Below, one piece after another: positions 26,048 to 36,181 of a DNA stretch of 64,000 bases (position 1 is the stretch's first letter; the number at the start of each line of letters is the position of its first letter). The notes below the pieces were generated by a model, which saw only the letters and a program-made list of their open reading frames with translations, had not been told where the DNA came from and ran no database searches. This DNA comes from Shewanella kaireitica. Its GTDB lineage: Bacteria > Pseudomonadota > Gammaproteobacteria > Enterobacterales > Shewanellaceae. A program made the translations under genes and the position numbers. The DNA lies in the NCBI RefSeq assembly GCF_023284045.1, contig NZ_JAKIKQ010000010.1:1-64000 (forward strand), given 5' to 3'.

Positions 26048-26233
26048 TTAACTAACTGGAAAAAGCCATTGGTAAACCCAACGAGCGCCATAAAAACCGG
26101 CGGGTAACCCAGCTACAATACCTAGCATTAAGCCAAAGAATTTAAGTCTTTTCCGATTAAGTCGAGACAACATCTCGATATCGTCATCGAAATCAATCTG
26201 ATCCTGTTGATGGGTCACTTGATTAGTATCCAT
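26048..26233 (-). CDS. Small single-pass membrane protein
   Basis: 61 residues. The N-terminal half is acidic and hydrophilic, and a basic patch (RLNRKRLK) leads into a glycine-rich hydrophobic segment (about 33-58, FGLMLGIVAGLPAGFYGARW). By the positive-inside rule the N-terminus should be cytoplasmic. An AGGGAG Shine-Dalgarno lies eleven bases before the ATG, and the gene sits between two terminator-like or empty stretches. I do not recognise the family; it is supported by its membrane topology and ribosome site alone. Confidence 0.55.
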   Translation of the reverse strand: MDTNQVTHQQDQIDFDDDIEMLSRLNRKRLKFFGLMLGIVAGLPAGFYGARWVYQWLFPVS

Positions 26234-26443
26234 ATTGGTTTCAACTCCCTGCCTTTAACTCTAGATATCCCTACCGCCGAATTATGGCTGGCAATTACCA
26301 TTAACGCCAATGATTACTTGCTACAAAATGTTTACCCTAAACCAACAAAACAAAAATGACCTTGCTTACATCCTAGTAAACACAAAAAAGCAGACAAAAA
26401 ACTGCAGATAACAGCATCTTTACAAAGAATATTTCGATGCTCT

Positions 26444-26749
26444 CTATCCATTACGTTCGTCTGTATCGAAATGACATTGTTTAGCAAAATTTTTAAGGTG
26501 AATATTCTGCTTAGCTAAAGCATTAGCCGCCTCTTTTGCCATTTCATCGGTTTTAAGCTGGGCCTTAGCGCTTCTTAGGGATGCGAAAGAATCAAACATA
26601 AAAGTAATCGTTAAAGTCTGGTTTACATTGTTGAAATTCACTTTATGAGTCAACCATTCAAACCCAACAACTTGCCCTTTTAACCGCTCACACACTTCAG
26701 TCAATACGATCCGGATAGTATTCTCTATTTTTTTGTCACTTTTTCTCAC
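26444..26749 (-). CDS. Conserved-looking hypothetical protein (GTG start)
   Basis: 101 residues from a GTG with a GAGG Shine-Dalgarno about seven bases upstream. It is mixed alpha/beta: an N-terminal helix (KKIENTIRIVLTEVCERLKG), two strands (LTHKVNFN, LTITFMFDSF), then helices rich in Ala and Lys. No signal peptide or membrane segment is present. It follows the 26774-27139 gene with 24 bases between them, so the two are probably co-transcribed. No family recognised. Confidence 0.65.
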   Translation of the reverse strand: MRKSDKKIENTIRIVLTEVCERLKGQVVGFEWLTHKVNFNNVNQTLTITFMFDSFASLRSAKAQLKTDEMAKEAANALAKQNIHLKNFAKQCHFDTDERNG

Positions 26750-26773
26750 TACAACCTCAATCAGTTCACTGAA

Positions 26774-27139
26774 TTAACCTTGATTTATAACGATCAATTT
26801 AGCGATAAACCCTTTTACCGAATCGGCCTTGTCGAAACTAAACGCTAACCCATAGTGAATACCGTTAACACTCTTTTGTACTCGTTTTGGAAACCGCGTC
26901 ATTTCAGAATAATGGCAATATTGTTCTTTGGCATGAACCCCCTCAAGTGCTGCCAAATCAGCCTTAAACACTTCATAAGCGGGCCTGATCACTAACTGAG
27001 CTTGCTTACCATCAACATACAGATAGAAAGGCTCCTTTAGTTTTGGCAACATATATTCAGTCACTTTTTTGAGAGTGAAGTTAGTGCGACACTCAAGCTC
27101 GCTCAATACTGCCATCATCTCTTTTTGTTCAATCGCCAC
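26774..27139 (-). CDS. Hypothetical cytosolic protein (GTG start)
   Basis: 121 residues from a GTG preceded by AGGA at seven bases. The sequence predicts a compact alpha/beta protein without signal or membrane segments (helix MMAVLSELECRTNFTLKKV, later strands YLYVDGKQAQLVIRP and HYGLAFSF). It is the first of a two-gene unit with 26444-26749. No catalytic motif or family is recognised. It lies next to, and divergent from, a DUF938 methyltransferase, which gives no clear clue. Confidence 0.65.
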   Translation of the reverse strand: MAIEQKEMMAVLSELECRTNFTLKKVTEYMLPKLKEPFYLYVDGKQAQLVIRPAYEVFKADLAALEGVHAKEQYCHYSEMTRFPKRVQKSVNGIHYGLAFSFDKADSVKGFIAKLIVINQG

Positions 27140-27373
27140 GTTATTTCCTCATTCATTATGGCCGTAAACACGGCATAAGATTTAAACTTGATAATAACGC
27201 CTTTAACAAAATCTACCTACGACTATCTGGCTGTTTTAATTTAATATACAAGCTATATAGAGTTGTTTTTGGTCCCATAAAAGAGTAAAAATAACGGTTA
27301 TAAATCAGACTTGCACCGTTATTTCCTATCAGTTTAAATAGCGGCTTGTGACATTGATAAAAAGGATAAATTT

Positions 27374-27985
27374 GTGAGTTCTCTTCCCTACTCTCAATCA
27401 TGTGAAAATAATAAGGCGGCAATTGCTGCAATTTTACAGGACAGTTTTAGCCAATCATCACATGTGCTGGAGGTTGGTAGCGGTTCAGGGCAACACGCTG
27501 TGCACTTCGCCAAACTACTCCCCCACCTGACATGGCAGACTAGCGATCAGCTGGAGTATCATTCAGGGATCAACGCCTGGCTAGCGGAATCTCCAAGCGC
27601 TAATTTACGTAAACCACTTGAACTAGATGTATTGCAACCATGGCCCATCTATCAACTAGAACAGCCACTTATTGATGCCATATTTACCGCAAATACGCTG
27701 CACATCATGTCAAAGGAGATGGTTAGACAGTTTTTTATCGGGGTTGGCAGACATCTAAGTGACAATGGACAATTATGTATCTATGGGCCTTTCAATTACC
27801 AAGGACAATACAGTAGTGACAGTAATCGAAATTTTGACAGCTGGCTTGCAAACAGAAACCCGCAAAGTGCCATACGCGATTTTGAATGGATAATGCAGCT
27901 TGCAGAAGAGCAAAGTTTAAGTTTAATAGCTGACTTTAGCATGCCAGCTAATAACCGTTTACTACACTTTGAAAAACAATGTTAG
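27374..27985 (+). CDS. DUF938 family SAM-dependent methyltransferase-like protein
   Basis: 203 residues starting with GTG at 27374 after an AAAGGAT ribosome site. The N-terminus ([14 protein letters not shown]) and the class I methyltransferase motif I ([16 protein letters not shown], about 35-50) are characteristic of DUF938 proteins. Motif-like segments [12 protein letters not shown] and [11 protein letters not shown] follow. The fold implies SAM binding, but the substrate is unknown. The last four bases overlap the end of the convergent yjjG-like gene, so no terminator separates them. Confidence 0.88.
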   Translation: MSSLPYSQSCENNKAAIAAILQDSFSQSSHVLEVGSGSGQHAVHFAKLLPHLTWQTSDQLEYHSGINAWLAESPSANLRKPLELDVLQPWPIYQLEQPLIDAIFTANTLHIMSKEMVRQFFIGVGRHLSDNGQLCIYGPFNYQGQYSSDSNRNFDSWLANRNPQSAIRDFEWIMQLAEEQSLSLIADFSMPANNRLLHFEKQC

Positions 27986-28659
27986 TTTGCCTTCAACAAC
28001 TGCTGCAGCTCAGTTAAAGAACCAACCTCGTAATGCGGGGTGATATTGTCAGGTTTATCTTCACCAAGTCGATTAAGCCAACAAGTATCGATCCCAGCAT
28101 TTATACCTCCCTGTATATCTGAATGCGGGTTATCGCCAACCATTAAAATGGTATCGCGTTTAGGCTGACCCATCTGTGAAAAAGCATGATCAAAAATACC
28201 GACATCAGGTTTGGCGACTCCCACTTGCTCAGATATCACCAATGGAGAAAAACGATCCAATAAGCCCACTCGTTCCAACCTCACGGTTTGCAGTTCAGTG
28301 AAGCCATTAGTAATGATCCCCATATTAACTCTGCCCGTTAAAGCATCAATCAACTGCTGGGCACCTGGCAACAATGTGCAGATATCTGCCATCGCAGTCA
28401 AAAATTCACTATTAAGTCGCTGAGTAGACACTTTAATTTTATCTGCCCACATTTCAAAACGAGTATTTTGCAGCTGCTTAGCCGTTAGCTTTCCATCTTG
28501 ATAATCAACCCACAAAGGCTTATTCACCAACTGGTATTGCTGAAAATCCTCAGCGGTGAAATCAACATTAAAACGAGAAAACATCAGCTGCAAACCTTTA
28601 AAAGCATCAAAGTGGAACAAGGTTTCATCAGCATCAAACAATATCCAATCGTACTTCAC
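27982..28659 (-). CDS. yjjG: Pyrimidine 5'-nucleotidase, YjjG family
   Basis: 225 residues, a typical HAD-superfamily hydrolase with cap domain. Motif I is [10 protein letters not shown] (nucleophile Asp9 and acid/base Asp11), motif II the Thr of IITNGFTE, motif III the Lys of [10 protein letters not shown], motif [13 protein letters not shown]. YjjG dephosphorylates pyrimidine nucleoside monophosphates, including non-canonical ones, as house cleaning of the nucleotide pool. Length and motifs match the E. coli enzyme. It is a single gene, convergent with the DUF938 gene. Confidence 0.9.
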   Translation of the reverse strand: MKYDWILFDADETLFHFDAFKGLQLMFSRFNVDFTAEDFQQYQLVNKPLWVDYQDGKLTAKQLQNTRFEMWADKIKVSTQRLNSEFLTAMADICTLLPGAQQLIDALTGRVNMGIITNGFTELQTVRLERVGLLDRFSPLVISEQVGVAKPDVGIFDHAFSQMGQPKRDTILMVGDNPHSDIQGGINAGIDTCWLNRLGEDKPDNITPHYEVGSLTELQQLLKAN

Positions 28660-28724
28660 GTATCTATCCTTTATATGGTTTTATTGCTTTCTTAATGCTG
28701 CGAATTTTACCTTAATAGACAACT

Positions 28725-28756
28725 AAAAAGCACCTTGTTGATTAGACAAGGTACTT
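28725..28756 (-). terminator. Terminator of the chemoreceptor gene
   Basis: Read on the minus strand: AAGTACCTTGT, short loop, ACAAGGTGCTTTTT. It lies about 45 bases beyond the stop of the 28799-30808 gene. Confidence 0.8.
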
Positions 28757-28798
28757 GTTGAGCTGTATTAGTCACTATTTCATGACTTTTTCGTTACG

Positions 28799-30808
28799 CT
28801 ATATTTTAAAACGTCTCACTAAATCTGTCAGTTTGTCGGTTTGTATCTCAAGATCGGTACAGCTTTGCATTAAATTGCCCGCTTCACTTTGAGTTTGCTC
28901 ACCAATATTATTAACCTCTTGCATCATATCTCGAATAGACTGGGAGACTTGATCTTGCTCTTGTGTAATATTTACAATGCCCTGCATATGCTCACTGTTC
29001 TCATCCACGACAACGGTAATTTCTGTCAGTTGAGTATGTACAACTTGAGTATCTTCCATGTACTGATTAACTTGCTCACGTGTTGATCGCATACTGCTTT
29101 CAGCTGCAACCGCTTTACTTTGCAAGTCATTAATACTGCTTTGGATACTCTCAGTCGATTCTTGCGTTCGTTTGGCTAATTGGCGCACCTCATCTGCAAC
29201 GACAGCAAACCCGCGACCGTGCTCACCAGCTCTTGCCGACTCAATCGCTGCGTTCAACGCTAATAAATTAGTTTGTTCAGCAATATTGCGGATCACCACC
29301 ATTACTTCGCCAATCGATTGGCTGCTCATGCGCAGATCTTCAATGGTATGAACGGCACTATCAAAGTTTACATTCAGCGTTGATAGTCCCTCCATTGAGT
29401 TACTCAAGACTGATTGACCTTGCTTTGAAGTGTCGCTTGCCACTTCTGCGGATTGGCGAGCGCTTGATACCTGTTCTTTAATCTCGTGGGCTGTCTCGGC
29501 CATCATGTTGATAGTATTAACCGCAGAAGCCACCTCTTGCTGTGACGCCTCTATTTTATTAGAGGCAAGCTGACTAATGTCACTCACGTTGGCAGTTGTC
29601 TGTTTTAACTCGGCACTGCTATCCTGTACGTGACTCACTATATTTTGTATTTGGCTGACGAAACTATTAAATGCTTCCGATAACTGACCAATTTCATCAT
29701 TATTTTTAACAGCAATGGTTTTAGATAAGTCTCCATCACCTTCCGCTATTTCGACTAAGGCTTCCTTCACCTGAGAAAGTGGCTTAAGCAGCATAGAGGT
29801 CATAAAATAAACCGCCACTAAAGTGACAATCAAAATGAGCAACACTATCAGAGCTGAAGATTGTACAGATTCCTTCACTGGCGCTTCGGCGTATTCTACC
29901 GGGATCATGATGGCCAGTTTCCAATCAAGGCTTAACTGAGTAACCTCCACGTTACTAAACTGCACATAGTAATCCTTACCCCGCCACGTGATTTGTGACT
30001 TGCCATAACTGTCGCGTTCCATTTGCTTCGCGAGCTGCATAAAGCCTTTATTGCCATTTTGCCGATCTAATGTATCCAGTTTGATGTTTTCCGTTTCGCG
30101 ATTCTCAACATCGACAATAGCCAGTTGCTCATCAGGAAAAACCACCATATCGCCATTATTGTCTAACAAAAATGCCTGGCCTTGGCCTTTATAATTGATG
30201 GCAGAAACAATGTCTTTTACCGATGTAAGATAGAGATCTACGCCTCCCACTCCGATGAAATCTTGCTCAAAATTGTTAATCGGAAAATTAATAGACACAT
30301 AAAACTCGTTGTACCTTGGCTCAAAGATAATACGGCTAACATTCCACTCCTTAGTGTCTTTAACTTCGTTCCACCAAGGACGTTCAAGCACGTTGTAGCC
30401 AGGTATGACAGACACCCCTTCTTCAGCAAAATACTCACCTGTAAACCCTGAACCAAAGAATATCGAGATGATATCGCTACTTTGTTTCACTTCTCGATCT
30501 ATAATTTTCACGACTCGTTCAAATTCAGGCGTATCCAATCCTTCGCCGCTGACAGTATGACTATCAAACCAATCAATAAGCCCAACGTTTCTAAAGACCG
30601 TGTCGACACCATTTGCGTGTTGCTTAAAGTAACTTTCAATCTCGGTCGCATTCAACTTGATTGATGCCGCCATCGAATCATCTAGTTCACTGCTAGCTGA
30701 TTGAGCGACGTAACGCACGGTAAAAAATGCGGTTAACAATAGGACCAGAGAGACAACAATTGCTGTTGAAACAACTATTTTTGCTGTTATCGAATTTTTA
30801 ATACTCAT
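28799..30808 (-). CDS. Methyl-accepting chemotaxis protein with periplasmic Cache domain
   Basis: 669 residues. TM1 spans about residues 10-32, a large periplasmic dCache-type sensor about 40-310 (segments [43 protein letters not shown]), and TM2 about 315-337. HAMP follows at 340-392 ([20 protein letters not shown]). The signalling domain has the highly conserved hairpin tip [20 protein letters not shown] (about 525). It should control the flagellar motor through CheA/CheW. Cache domains commonly bind amino acids or organic acids; the ligand here is not determinable. There is no C-terminal CheR-tethering pentapeptide (it ends RRFKI). The gene is monocistronic. Confidence 0.93.
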   Translation of the reverse strand: MSIKNSITAKIVVSTAIVVSLVLLLTAFFTVRYVAQSASSELDDSMAASIKLNATEIESYFKQHANGVDTVFRNVGLIDWFDSHTVSGEGLDTPEFERVVKIIDREVKQSSDIISIFFGSGFTGEYFAEEGVSVIPGYNVLERPWWNEVKDTKEWNVSRIIFEPRYNEFYVSINFPINNFEQDFIGVGGVDLYLTSVKDIVSAINYKGQGQAFLLDNNGDMVVFPDEQLAIVDVENRETENIKLDTLDRQNGNKGFMQLAKQMERDSYGKSQITWRGKDYYVQFSNVEVTQLSLDWKLAIMIPVEYAEAPVKESVQSSALIVLLILIVTLVAVYFMTSMLLKPLSQVKEALVEIAEGDGDLSKTIAVKNNDEIGQLSEAFNSFVSQIQNIVSHVQDSSAELKQTTANVSDISQLASNKIEASQQEVASAVNTINMMAETAHEIKEQVSSARQSAEVASDTSKQGQSVLSNSMEGLSTLNVNFDSAVHTIEDLRMSSQSIGEVMVVIRNIAEQTNLLALNAAIESARAGEHGRGFAVVADEVRQLAKRTQESTESIQSSINDLQSKAVAAESSMRSTREQVNQYMEDTQVVHTQLTEITVVVDENSEHMQGIVNITQEQDQVSQSIRDMMQEVNNIGEQTQSEAGNLMQSCTDLEIQTDKLTDLVRRFKI

Positions 30809-31520
30809 AAGATACCCAATTATTACGATTCCAATTCATTTATTGGTTTATTATTCTGATTTATTTTTAAAAAGTGCCAAATTAACATTAACCACTATCG
30901 GCTCGCTTACAAAAATCGTTAGCAAAACAAGATGAAAAATATTAAGGATGATAATATCAAAAAATATAGTAATTAAAAGCCTTTGCCAATTAGTCTAAAA
31001 AAAATGTGGCGGTAACACATTGCAAAACGATTAAACTGGTTAAATATTGCATTCCAATGGTTCATATTGCGAGCAAAGATTAGTTTTTAGAACTGCTAGC
31101 GTGCCGCTTTCCAGCTCATCCTCCACCAATCGTCGGCAAAAGCAAATAATTCTACTTTTATTTATTTAATTTCAAAAGCTAACGATAAGGGTATACAATA
31201 TCCACGATATCAAGTATCATCCTCTATTGGTAAAAATTGACAAGGTAACATTCCTGAAAAAGGATCCTAAAATAGTATTGTGAGTTGAACAAAACGATAA
31301 AACTTATATTGCGAATTTATTATATAAGCACTAAATACTGCTCCATTCATTAATATAATAAATACCGTCACATTGTAAAATATTTGATCTTTATAAGTGG
31401 CAACTTAGCATGCTTAGACTAGTTCTAATTAGCTTACGAACAAGAACAATCAACAAGCTCTTATTTTAAACATGCTATTGAGTCGTTGCCATACATTCTA
31501 ATATTATGGAACTGAATTGT
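30809..31520. other. Long AT-rich divergent intergenic region
   Basis: About 710 bases between the chemoreceptor and the HEXXH lipoprotein. It is strongly AT-rich with no ORF of note, no tRNA-like fold and no repeat I could support. It may simply hold two promoters. Confidence 0.45.
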
Positions 31521-34079
31521 ATGAAAAAGAAATTAATATACGTATTAACCTCCGCTATTATTTTAAGCGCTTGTGCACAAAGTACCCCACCGCAGTCAAC
31601 ACCTGGTTCAGATAAACCGGCATCAAGCTATTCTCTTAATATTGTACAAGCGATACCAGTGCCAACGGCAATGAAGGCTGAGGTGATCCATAATGCTAGA
31701 ACGTCAACTGTTGTCGATATTGATGTGGCTTTTGTTGGTAAGCAAATACCCTTTACATTTAGTGAAGGAAAAGTTGCCAATACAGATGGATTTGACTGGT
31801 ATGTGAGTAAACACTTTGCATTAAAAACCGACTACCCAGCAGAGCGTGCAAAGTTCTTCTTAGAGTTACTCGAGTTATCCTACCCCTATTATGTCGAATT
31901 CTTTGGCCTAGAACCGGCGAATATTAAAAACCAGCGTATAGCCTCCACCTATGCAACCAGTGTTGGTGAATTGCGTTTAGCCATGTTCGATGATGGCTTT
32001 AATCGGGGCGTGCATCACTATGCTGGCGGCGAAGCTATGTACTACAACCAAGTCGGTTATAGTTTCCCAACCGAAAGACCTCAGCACCGCCGCTATATTG
32101 CTATCCATGAAACCATGCACTCATATCAAATGGCTGTTGGTAATTACCCGTGGACACCATCATGGCATGGCGAAGGCTTAGGTGATTCGTTAGCTAACCA
32201 TGTGTTTGATAGTGAAAAGAAACAACTAGCCGTATTCGGCCATGATGTGCCTATTTTCGATGTAGTAAGCCAAGGCATCGATGTTTATTCAAAAGAAAGT
32301 CCAACATTAGTCGATATTCATAATCGAGCGAAATTTGACCGTGGCCTTAACGTACTGTTTGTACAATTCATGTATAACAATCCAGAATACTCGCAGTACA
32401 TGAAAATCTATCACCAAGAGATTGTTAATCGTCAAACGGCGAGTAGAGAAGAGTCTTTAGCTCTACTGCAAGAAATTGTTCCAGATTGGAATGGGCTTGA
32501 GCATAACTTTAAACTATGGGCTGAGAACATTGTTCAAACTCATGAGGTAGCCACCCGCGGTCAATGGGAAATGGACGGCAATATGTTCTACAAGCGCAAA
32601 TCCAGCTATGAATATGGACCGCAGCGCCTGGGCTTTAACATGACGCCAGCCCAAGCGCCTAGTTTCACTCCCTTCCAAATTGATTTTCCACAAGCTGCTG
32701 CAAGTACATTAACCCTACCCGCAAAGCGTGGTGTTGCTGAGCCAACGCTTGCCTTTGTTATTGACTTCGACAAGACGCAGATAGACCAAGGCAGTATAGG
32801 GATGGCACTAGGTGCGCAATCAACCGCTGAAAACACCAAAGCTAAATTAACAAGCTTTTCTGGATGGAAAGGTGCTAATACCGATACAGACCCGCAATTA
32901 CGAGTCGAAATAGCAACTGGCAACACCTTGGTAATTAATGGTCAATCACTTGGAGCAGATATTAAAGAGATAGCCTTGCCTGCAGACATAGTAAAAAGCA
33001 TAAATAGCCAAGATAAGCCGCAGCTTGGCGTTTCAATTCAAATTCAGAAAGAGCAAATTGTCTATACCTTAAAAGCTCAAGGTGCAAATACTTTTATTGC
33101 AGAACAGCCAATCTCAGACGCAATTTACACAACGTTAATTAATAATCCATTTGGTTTAATCTCAACGGACAACCAACATGGCATTACCCCTTTTATCGAT
33201 GATGGTCGCGATTTAAACCCCGACAAAGTTGACTACACAGTATCGGCACCAACAAATGCTTGGGCGTTTAAAGGTGATTCTCTGTCGCTTAGATTTGCTA
33301 GAGCGATATGGAAAGCAGGTGATAAAGCCCCTAAATCATGGAGAGATGGATTTAACGCACTCAATAGCGCGGCACTAAATCGTCAATCTGCCGATAAAGA
33401 GCTCGGGGCAATGGTAAAGCAGTTGCCAGTACTTGCTAAAGCAGGCGCTGGGTTAAATGATGCACTTGCTGAACTTTCAGGCTTAGAGCTAAAGGTTGAC
33501 TGGATTGGACAAAGTCTAACATCACTCGAAGAGGTGGTTATTTTAACCAACCGTAGCACAGACACGATAGCGTTAAGCCTAACAGTCACAGGCGGTGATA
33601 AGTCCTCAGCAGCACAAACTATCACCATAGAACCTGGCCAGCGACTGGAAATCCCCGTAGAGACAAGTTTGCTTAATCAAGCTAGCACAATCACAGCCAA
33701 TATCAGCTACTTATGGAATGAGCAACAGATCAGTCAATCTGTTACTCAAAAATCCAAACAGTATCGTGGTTTTGAATTACCGCAGATCGCTGCCCAATAT
33801 GCCGAGGGTGAACTCACCATATCAGGCCAATTAAATGGTCCATTCGCAGGTGCTACGTCAGGACACGTAATTTTTGACCTGTTTCATGGCAATGAGAGTG
33901 AACGTCATGTCGAGGCTTTTACAATGCAGCCATATGAAGAAAAACCCTTGAGCAAGAGTTTCGCTATCGATGCTAAGTTAATAAAGCATGATGCGTGGTT
34001 TGAAGTCACAGTGATAGCCGATGTTGACGGTGAGCCTATTACGTTACGAAAGCGTTTACCTTTCGTCGCTAAAAAATAA
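31521..34079 (+). CDS. Large lipoprotein with HEXXH gluzincin-like peptidase signature
   Basis: About 852 residues. I use the ATG at 31521 because it opens a lipoprotein signal (MKKKLIYVLTSAIILSACAQ); an ATG five codons earlier is also possible. Residues 196-200 are HETMH in an IAIHETMHSYQ context, and a GEGLGDSLANH segment follows with Glu218 about 18 residues later. This is the spacing expected for the third zinc ligand of gluzincin (MA clan) metallopeptidases. The rest, beyond about residue 350, is beta-rich with no recognised domain and looks like stacked Ig- or carbohydrate-binding-like modules. It is predicted to be anchored in the envelope, perhaps on the cell surface. Peptidase activity is inferred from the motif only. 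Confidence 0.7.
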   Translation: MKKKLIYVLTSAIILSACAQSTPPQSTPGSDKPASSYSLNIVQAIPVPTAMKAEVIHNARTSTVVDIDVAFVGKQIPFTFSEGKVANTDGFDWYVSKHFALKTDYPAERAKFFLELLELSYPYYVEFFGLEPANIKNQRIASTYATSVGELRLAMFDDGFNRGVHHYAGGEAMYYNQVGYSFPTERPQHRRYIAIHETMHSYQMAVGNYPWTPSWHGEGLGDSLANHVFDSEKKQLAVFGHDVPIFDVVSQGIDVYSKESPTLVDIHNRAKFDRGLNVLFVQFMYNNPEYSQYMKIYHQEIVNRQTASREESLALLQEIVPDWNGLEHNFKLWAENIVQTHEVATRGQWEMDGNMFYKRKSSYEYGPQRLGFNMTPAQAPSFTPFQIDFPQAAASTLTLPAKRGVAEPTLAFVIDFDKTQIDQGSIGMALGAQSTAENTKAKLTSFSGWKGANTDTDPQLRVEIATGNTLVINGQSLGADIKEIALPADIVKSINSQDKPQLGVSIQIQKEQIVYTLKAQGANTFIAEQPISDAIYTTLINNPFGLISTDNQHGITPFIDDGRDLNPDKVDYTVSAPTNAWAFKGDSLSLRFARAIWKAGDKAPKSWRDGFNALNSAALNRQSADKELGAMVKQLPVLAKAGAGLNDALAELSGLELKVDWIGQSLTSLEEVVILTNRSTDTIALSLTVTGGDKSSAAQTITIEPGQRLEIPVETSLLNQASTITANISYLWNEQQISQSVTQKSKQYRGFELPQIAAQYAEGELTISGQLNGPFAGATSGHVIFDLFHGNESERHVEAFTMQPYEEKPLSKSFAIDAKLIKHDAWFEVTVIADVDGEPITLRKRLPFVAKK

Positions 34080-34130
34080 AGCATTAATCCAAAATATCTG
34101 CACATCAGTTAGTATTGGAGCTTAGATAAC

Positions 34131-34164
34131 AAAGCCTATTACCCCAATGTAATAGGCTTTTTTT
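34131..34164. terminator. Bidirectional terminator between convergent genes
   Basis: Perfect 12-bp stem AAAGCCTATTAC / GTAATAGGCTTT, a 6-base loop, and T or A tracts on both sides. It serves both the HEXXH lipoprotein and the acyl-CoA dehydrogenase genes. Confidence 0.88.
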
Positions 34165-34184
34165 ATACTGATTGGTATTAACGA

Positions 34185-35975
34185 TTAAAAATCAGCGCTG
34201 TCAAAATCACAAATAATCTGACTGGCCGAGTCTATTTGTTTAACTAAGCCACGTGCTTGTGGTGTCCAGTAGGCGATATAAAACCCCGCTGTTTTTAATT
34301 TGTTTTGATAAAAATTGACATCTTCTGCGCCAGAATCGATAGCTACTAACGCTTTGTTAGCCACTCTTGCCCACATCCAAGTTAAAGCAGTAATACCCAA
34401 AAGCTGCATATAAGCAAATGAAGCAGCACCAATAGTATCAGGCTTTTGAGCAGCTTCAGTCGCTATCAAACCCGTTGCCTTTTCAAGATCATTTGCCGCA
34501 CCGATTAAAGCGGAAACAAAAGGTTTCATCGCTTCATTGGCATGATTCATTTGGATAAAGGTTTTGACTTCCTCAGACCACAGCTTTAACGCAGCACCTT
34601 TGTCAGCCATTACTTTCCGGCCAACTAAATCCAATGCCTGCACACCATTAGTGCCTTCATAAATCATCGAAATTCGGATGTCTCTAACAAATTGCTCCAT
34701 GCCCCACTCATGAATATAACCGTGCCCACCAAATACTTGCTGTGCATCAACACAGGCCTTAAAACCTTGGTCAGTTACGAACCCTTTTACAATTGGCGTA
34801 AATAACGCTGCAAGTTGAGCCGCCCTCTTCTGTTGCAGTGGGTCGTTATGCCGCTCTGCTTCATCAAGCCAAAGCGCTTGCTGTCCCATTAGCGCTCTAG
34901 CACCTTCATTAAAAGATTTTTGTGACAACAACATACGGCGAACGTCGCCATGGACCAAAATAGGATCGGCAGCTAACTCGGCATTTTTAGCACCACTTAA
35001 CGCTCGACCTTGAATACGGTCCTTAGCGTAAGCCAAAGCATTTTGATAAGCGATATCAGACACACCTAGCCCTTGAATTCCCACTCCCAATCTCGCTTGG
35101 TTCATCATGGTAAACATTGCCCGAAGACCTTGATGCGGTGCACCAACAAGCTCACCAATCGCGCCATCAAAATTCATTACGCAAGTCGAGTTACCGTGGA
35201 TCCCCATTTTATGTTCTAAACTTGCAGCACAAAGGCTGTTGAGTTCACCTAAACTTCCATCTTCATTCACCATCACTTTAGGCACAGCAAACAGAGAGAT
35301 CCCTTTTACACCTTTTGGAGCATCAGGTAGCCTTGCTAATACTAAATGTATGATGTTGTCAGTTAAGTCATGGTCTCCCGATGAGATAAATATCTTTTCG
35401 CCAGTAATAGCAAACGTGTCCTGACCGGCAGGAATGGCTTTGGTACGCAACAGCGCAAGATCGGTGCCCGCATGAGATTCGGTAAGGTTCATGGTTCCGG
35501 TCCACTCCCCACTCACCAACTTTTCTAGGTACTTTTGTTTCAATTTATCGCTACCATGCACATGAATAGCAGCGTAAGCACCATGAGTCAGACCTGGATA
35601 CATAGCAAAAGCCATGTTTGTCGCCGTTTTCATCTCGGTGGCAAAGATCCCAACAACTTCTGGCAATCCTTGACCGCCAAATTCAGGATCACAAGTTAAT
35701 GTCGCCCAGCCGTTATCAACATACTGTTGATAGGCATCAATAAATCCTTTAGGCGTAATCACTTTCCCATCAATTAACTTACACCCTTCAACATCGCCAG
35801 AGCCATTCAATGGCAGCATAATATCAGTGGTAAAGTCCGCAACTCCTTGCAATACCGCATCGATAAGTTCAGGGTCGAACTCATTAAATCCAGCTAAATT
35901 ATCTTGGTTATAAATATCGAGCAGTTCATTAAGTACAAACTGATAATCACGTAACGGAGCTTGATAAATTGGCAT
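34185..35975 (-). CDS. Acyl-CoA dehydrogenase, long form
   Basis: 596 residues. It shows the N-terminal helical domain, the middle domain (NLTESHAGTDLALLRT, ITGEKIFISSGDHD) that binds FAD, and the C-terminal domain with QVFGGHGYIHEWGMEQ. The catalytic Glu lies in IYEGTNGVQALDL. About 130 extra residues at the end match the acetyl-CoA dehydrogenase-like C-terminal extension of the 600-residue subgroup. It catalyses the first, FAD-dependent step of beta-oxidation, passing electrons to ETF. It is monocistronic. Chain-length preference is not readable. Start: the ATG at 35975 gives a complete N-terminus. Confidence 0.92.
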   Translation of the reverse strand: MPIYQAPLRDYQFVLNELLDIYNQDNLAGFNEFDPELIDAVLQGVADFTTDIMLPLNGSGDVEGCKLIDGKVITPKGFIDAYQQYVDNGWATLTCDPEFGGQGLPEVVGIFATEMKTATNMAFAMYPGLTHGAYAAIHVHGSDKLKQKYLEKLVSGEWTGTMNLTESHAGTDLALLRTKAIPAGQDTFAITGEKIFISSGDHDLTDNIIHLVLARLPDAPKGVKGISLFAVPKVMVNEDGSLGELNSLCAASLEHKMGIHGNSTCVMNFDGAIGELVGAPHQGLRAMFTMMNQARLGVGIQGLGVSDIAYQNALAYAKDRIQGRALSGAKNAELAADPILVHGDVRRMLLSQKSFNEGARALMGQQALWLDEAERHNDPLQQKRAAQLAALFTPIVKGFVTDQGFKACVDAQQVFGGHGYIHEWGMEQFVRDIRISMIYEGTNGVQALDLVGRKVMADKGAALKLWSEEVKTFIQMNHANEAMKPFVSALIGAANDLEKATGLIATEAAQKPDTIGAASFAYMQLLGITALTWMWARVANKALVAIDSGAEDVNFYQNKLKTAGFYIAYWTPQARGLVKQIDSASQIICDFDSADF

Positions 35976-36181
35976 GCGTCATCCCTTTAATTGTTTTATT
36001 TGTGGTCAGTGCTCTGACCACCTTAACCAAATTTGGGCAAAAACTCAGCATTATTTTGGCTTTGTTTATCCTTCAGAACAGCGTTACCGCAAAATCATTC
36101 TAAATAGCCCTTATTTAACCCTCCAAAACGGGGTAAGCTAAATCTAACTATCGCGTTTACACTCAGAGAGGACATCTCCCA

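Noticed and set aside
34165..34185. ATTGGTATTAACG resembling the end of the MITE-like element
   Set aside because: Only a short GATTGGTATTA stretch matches; the CAATTGCATTAA part is absent and there is no partner repeat.
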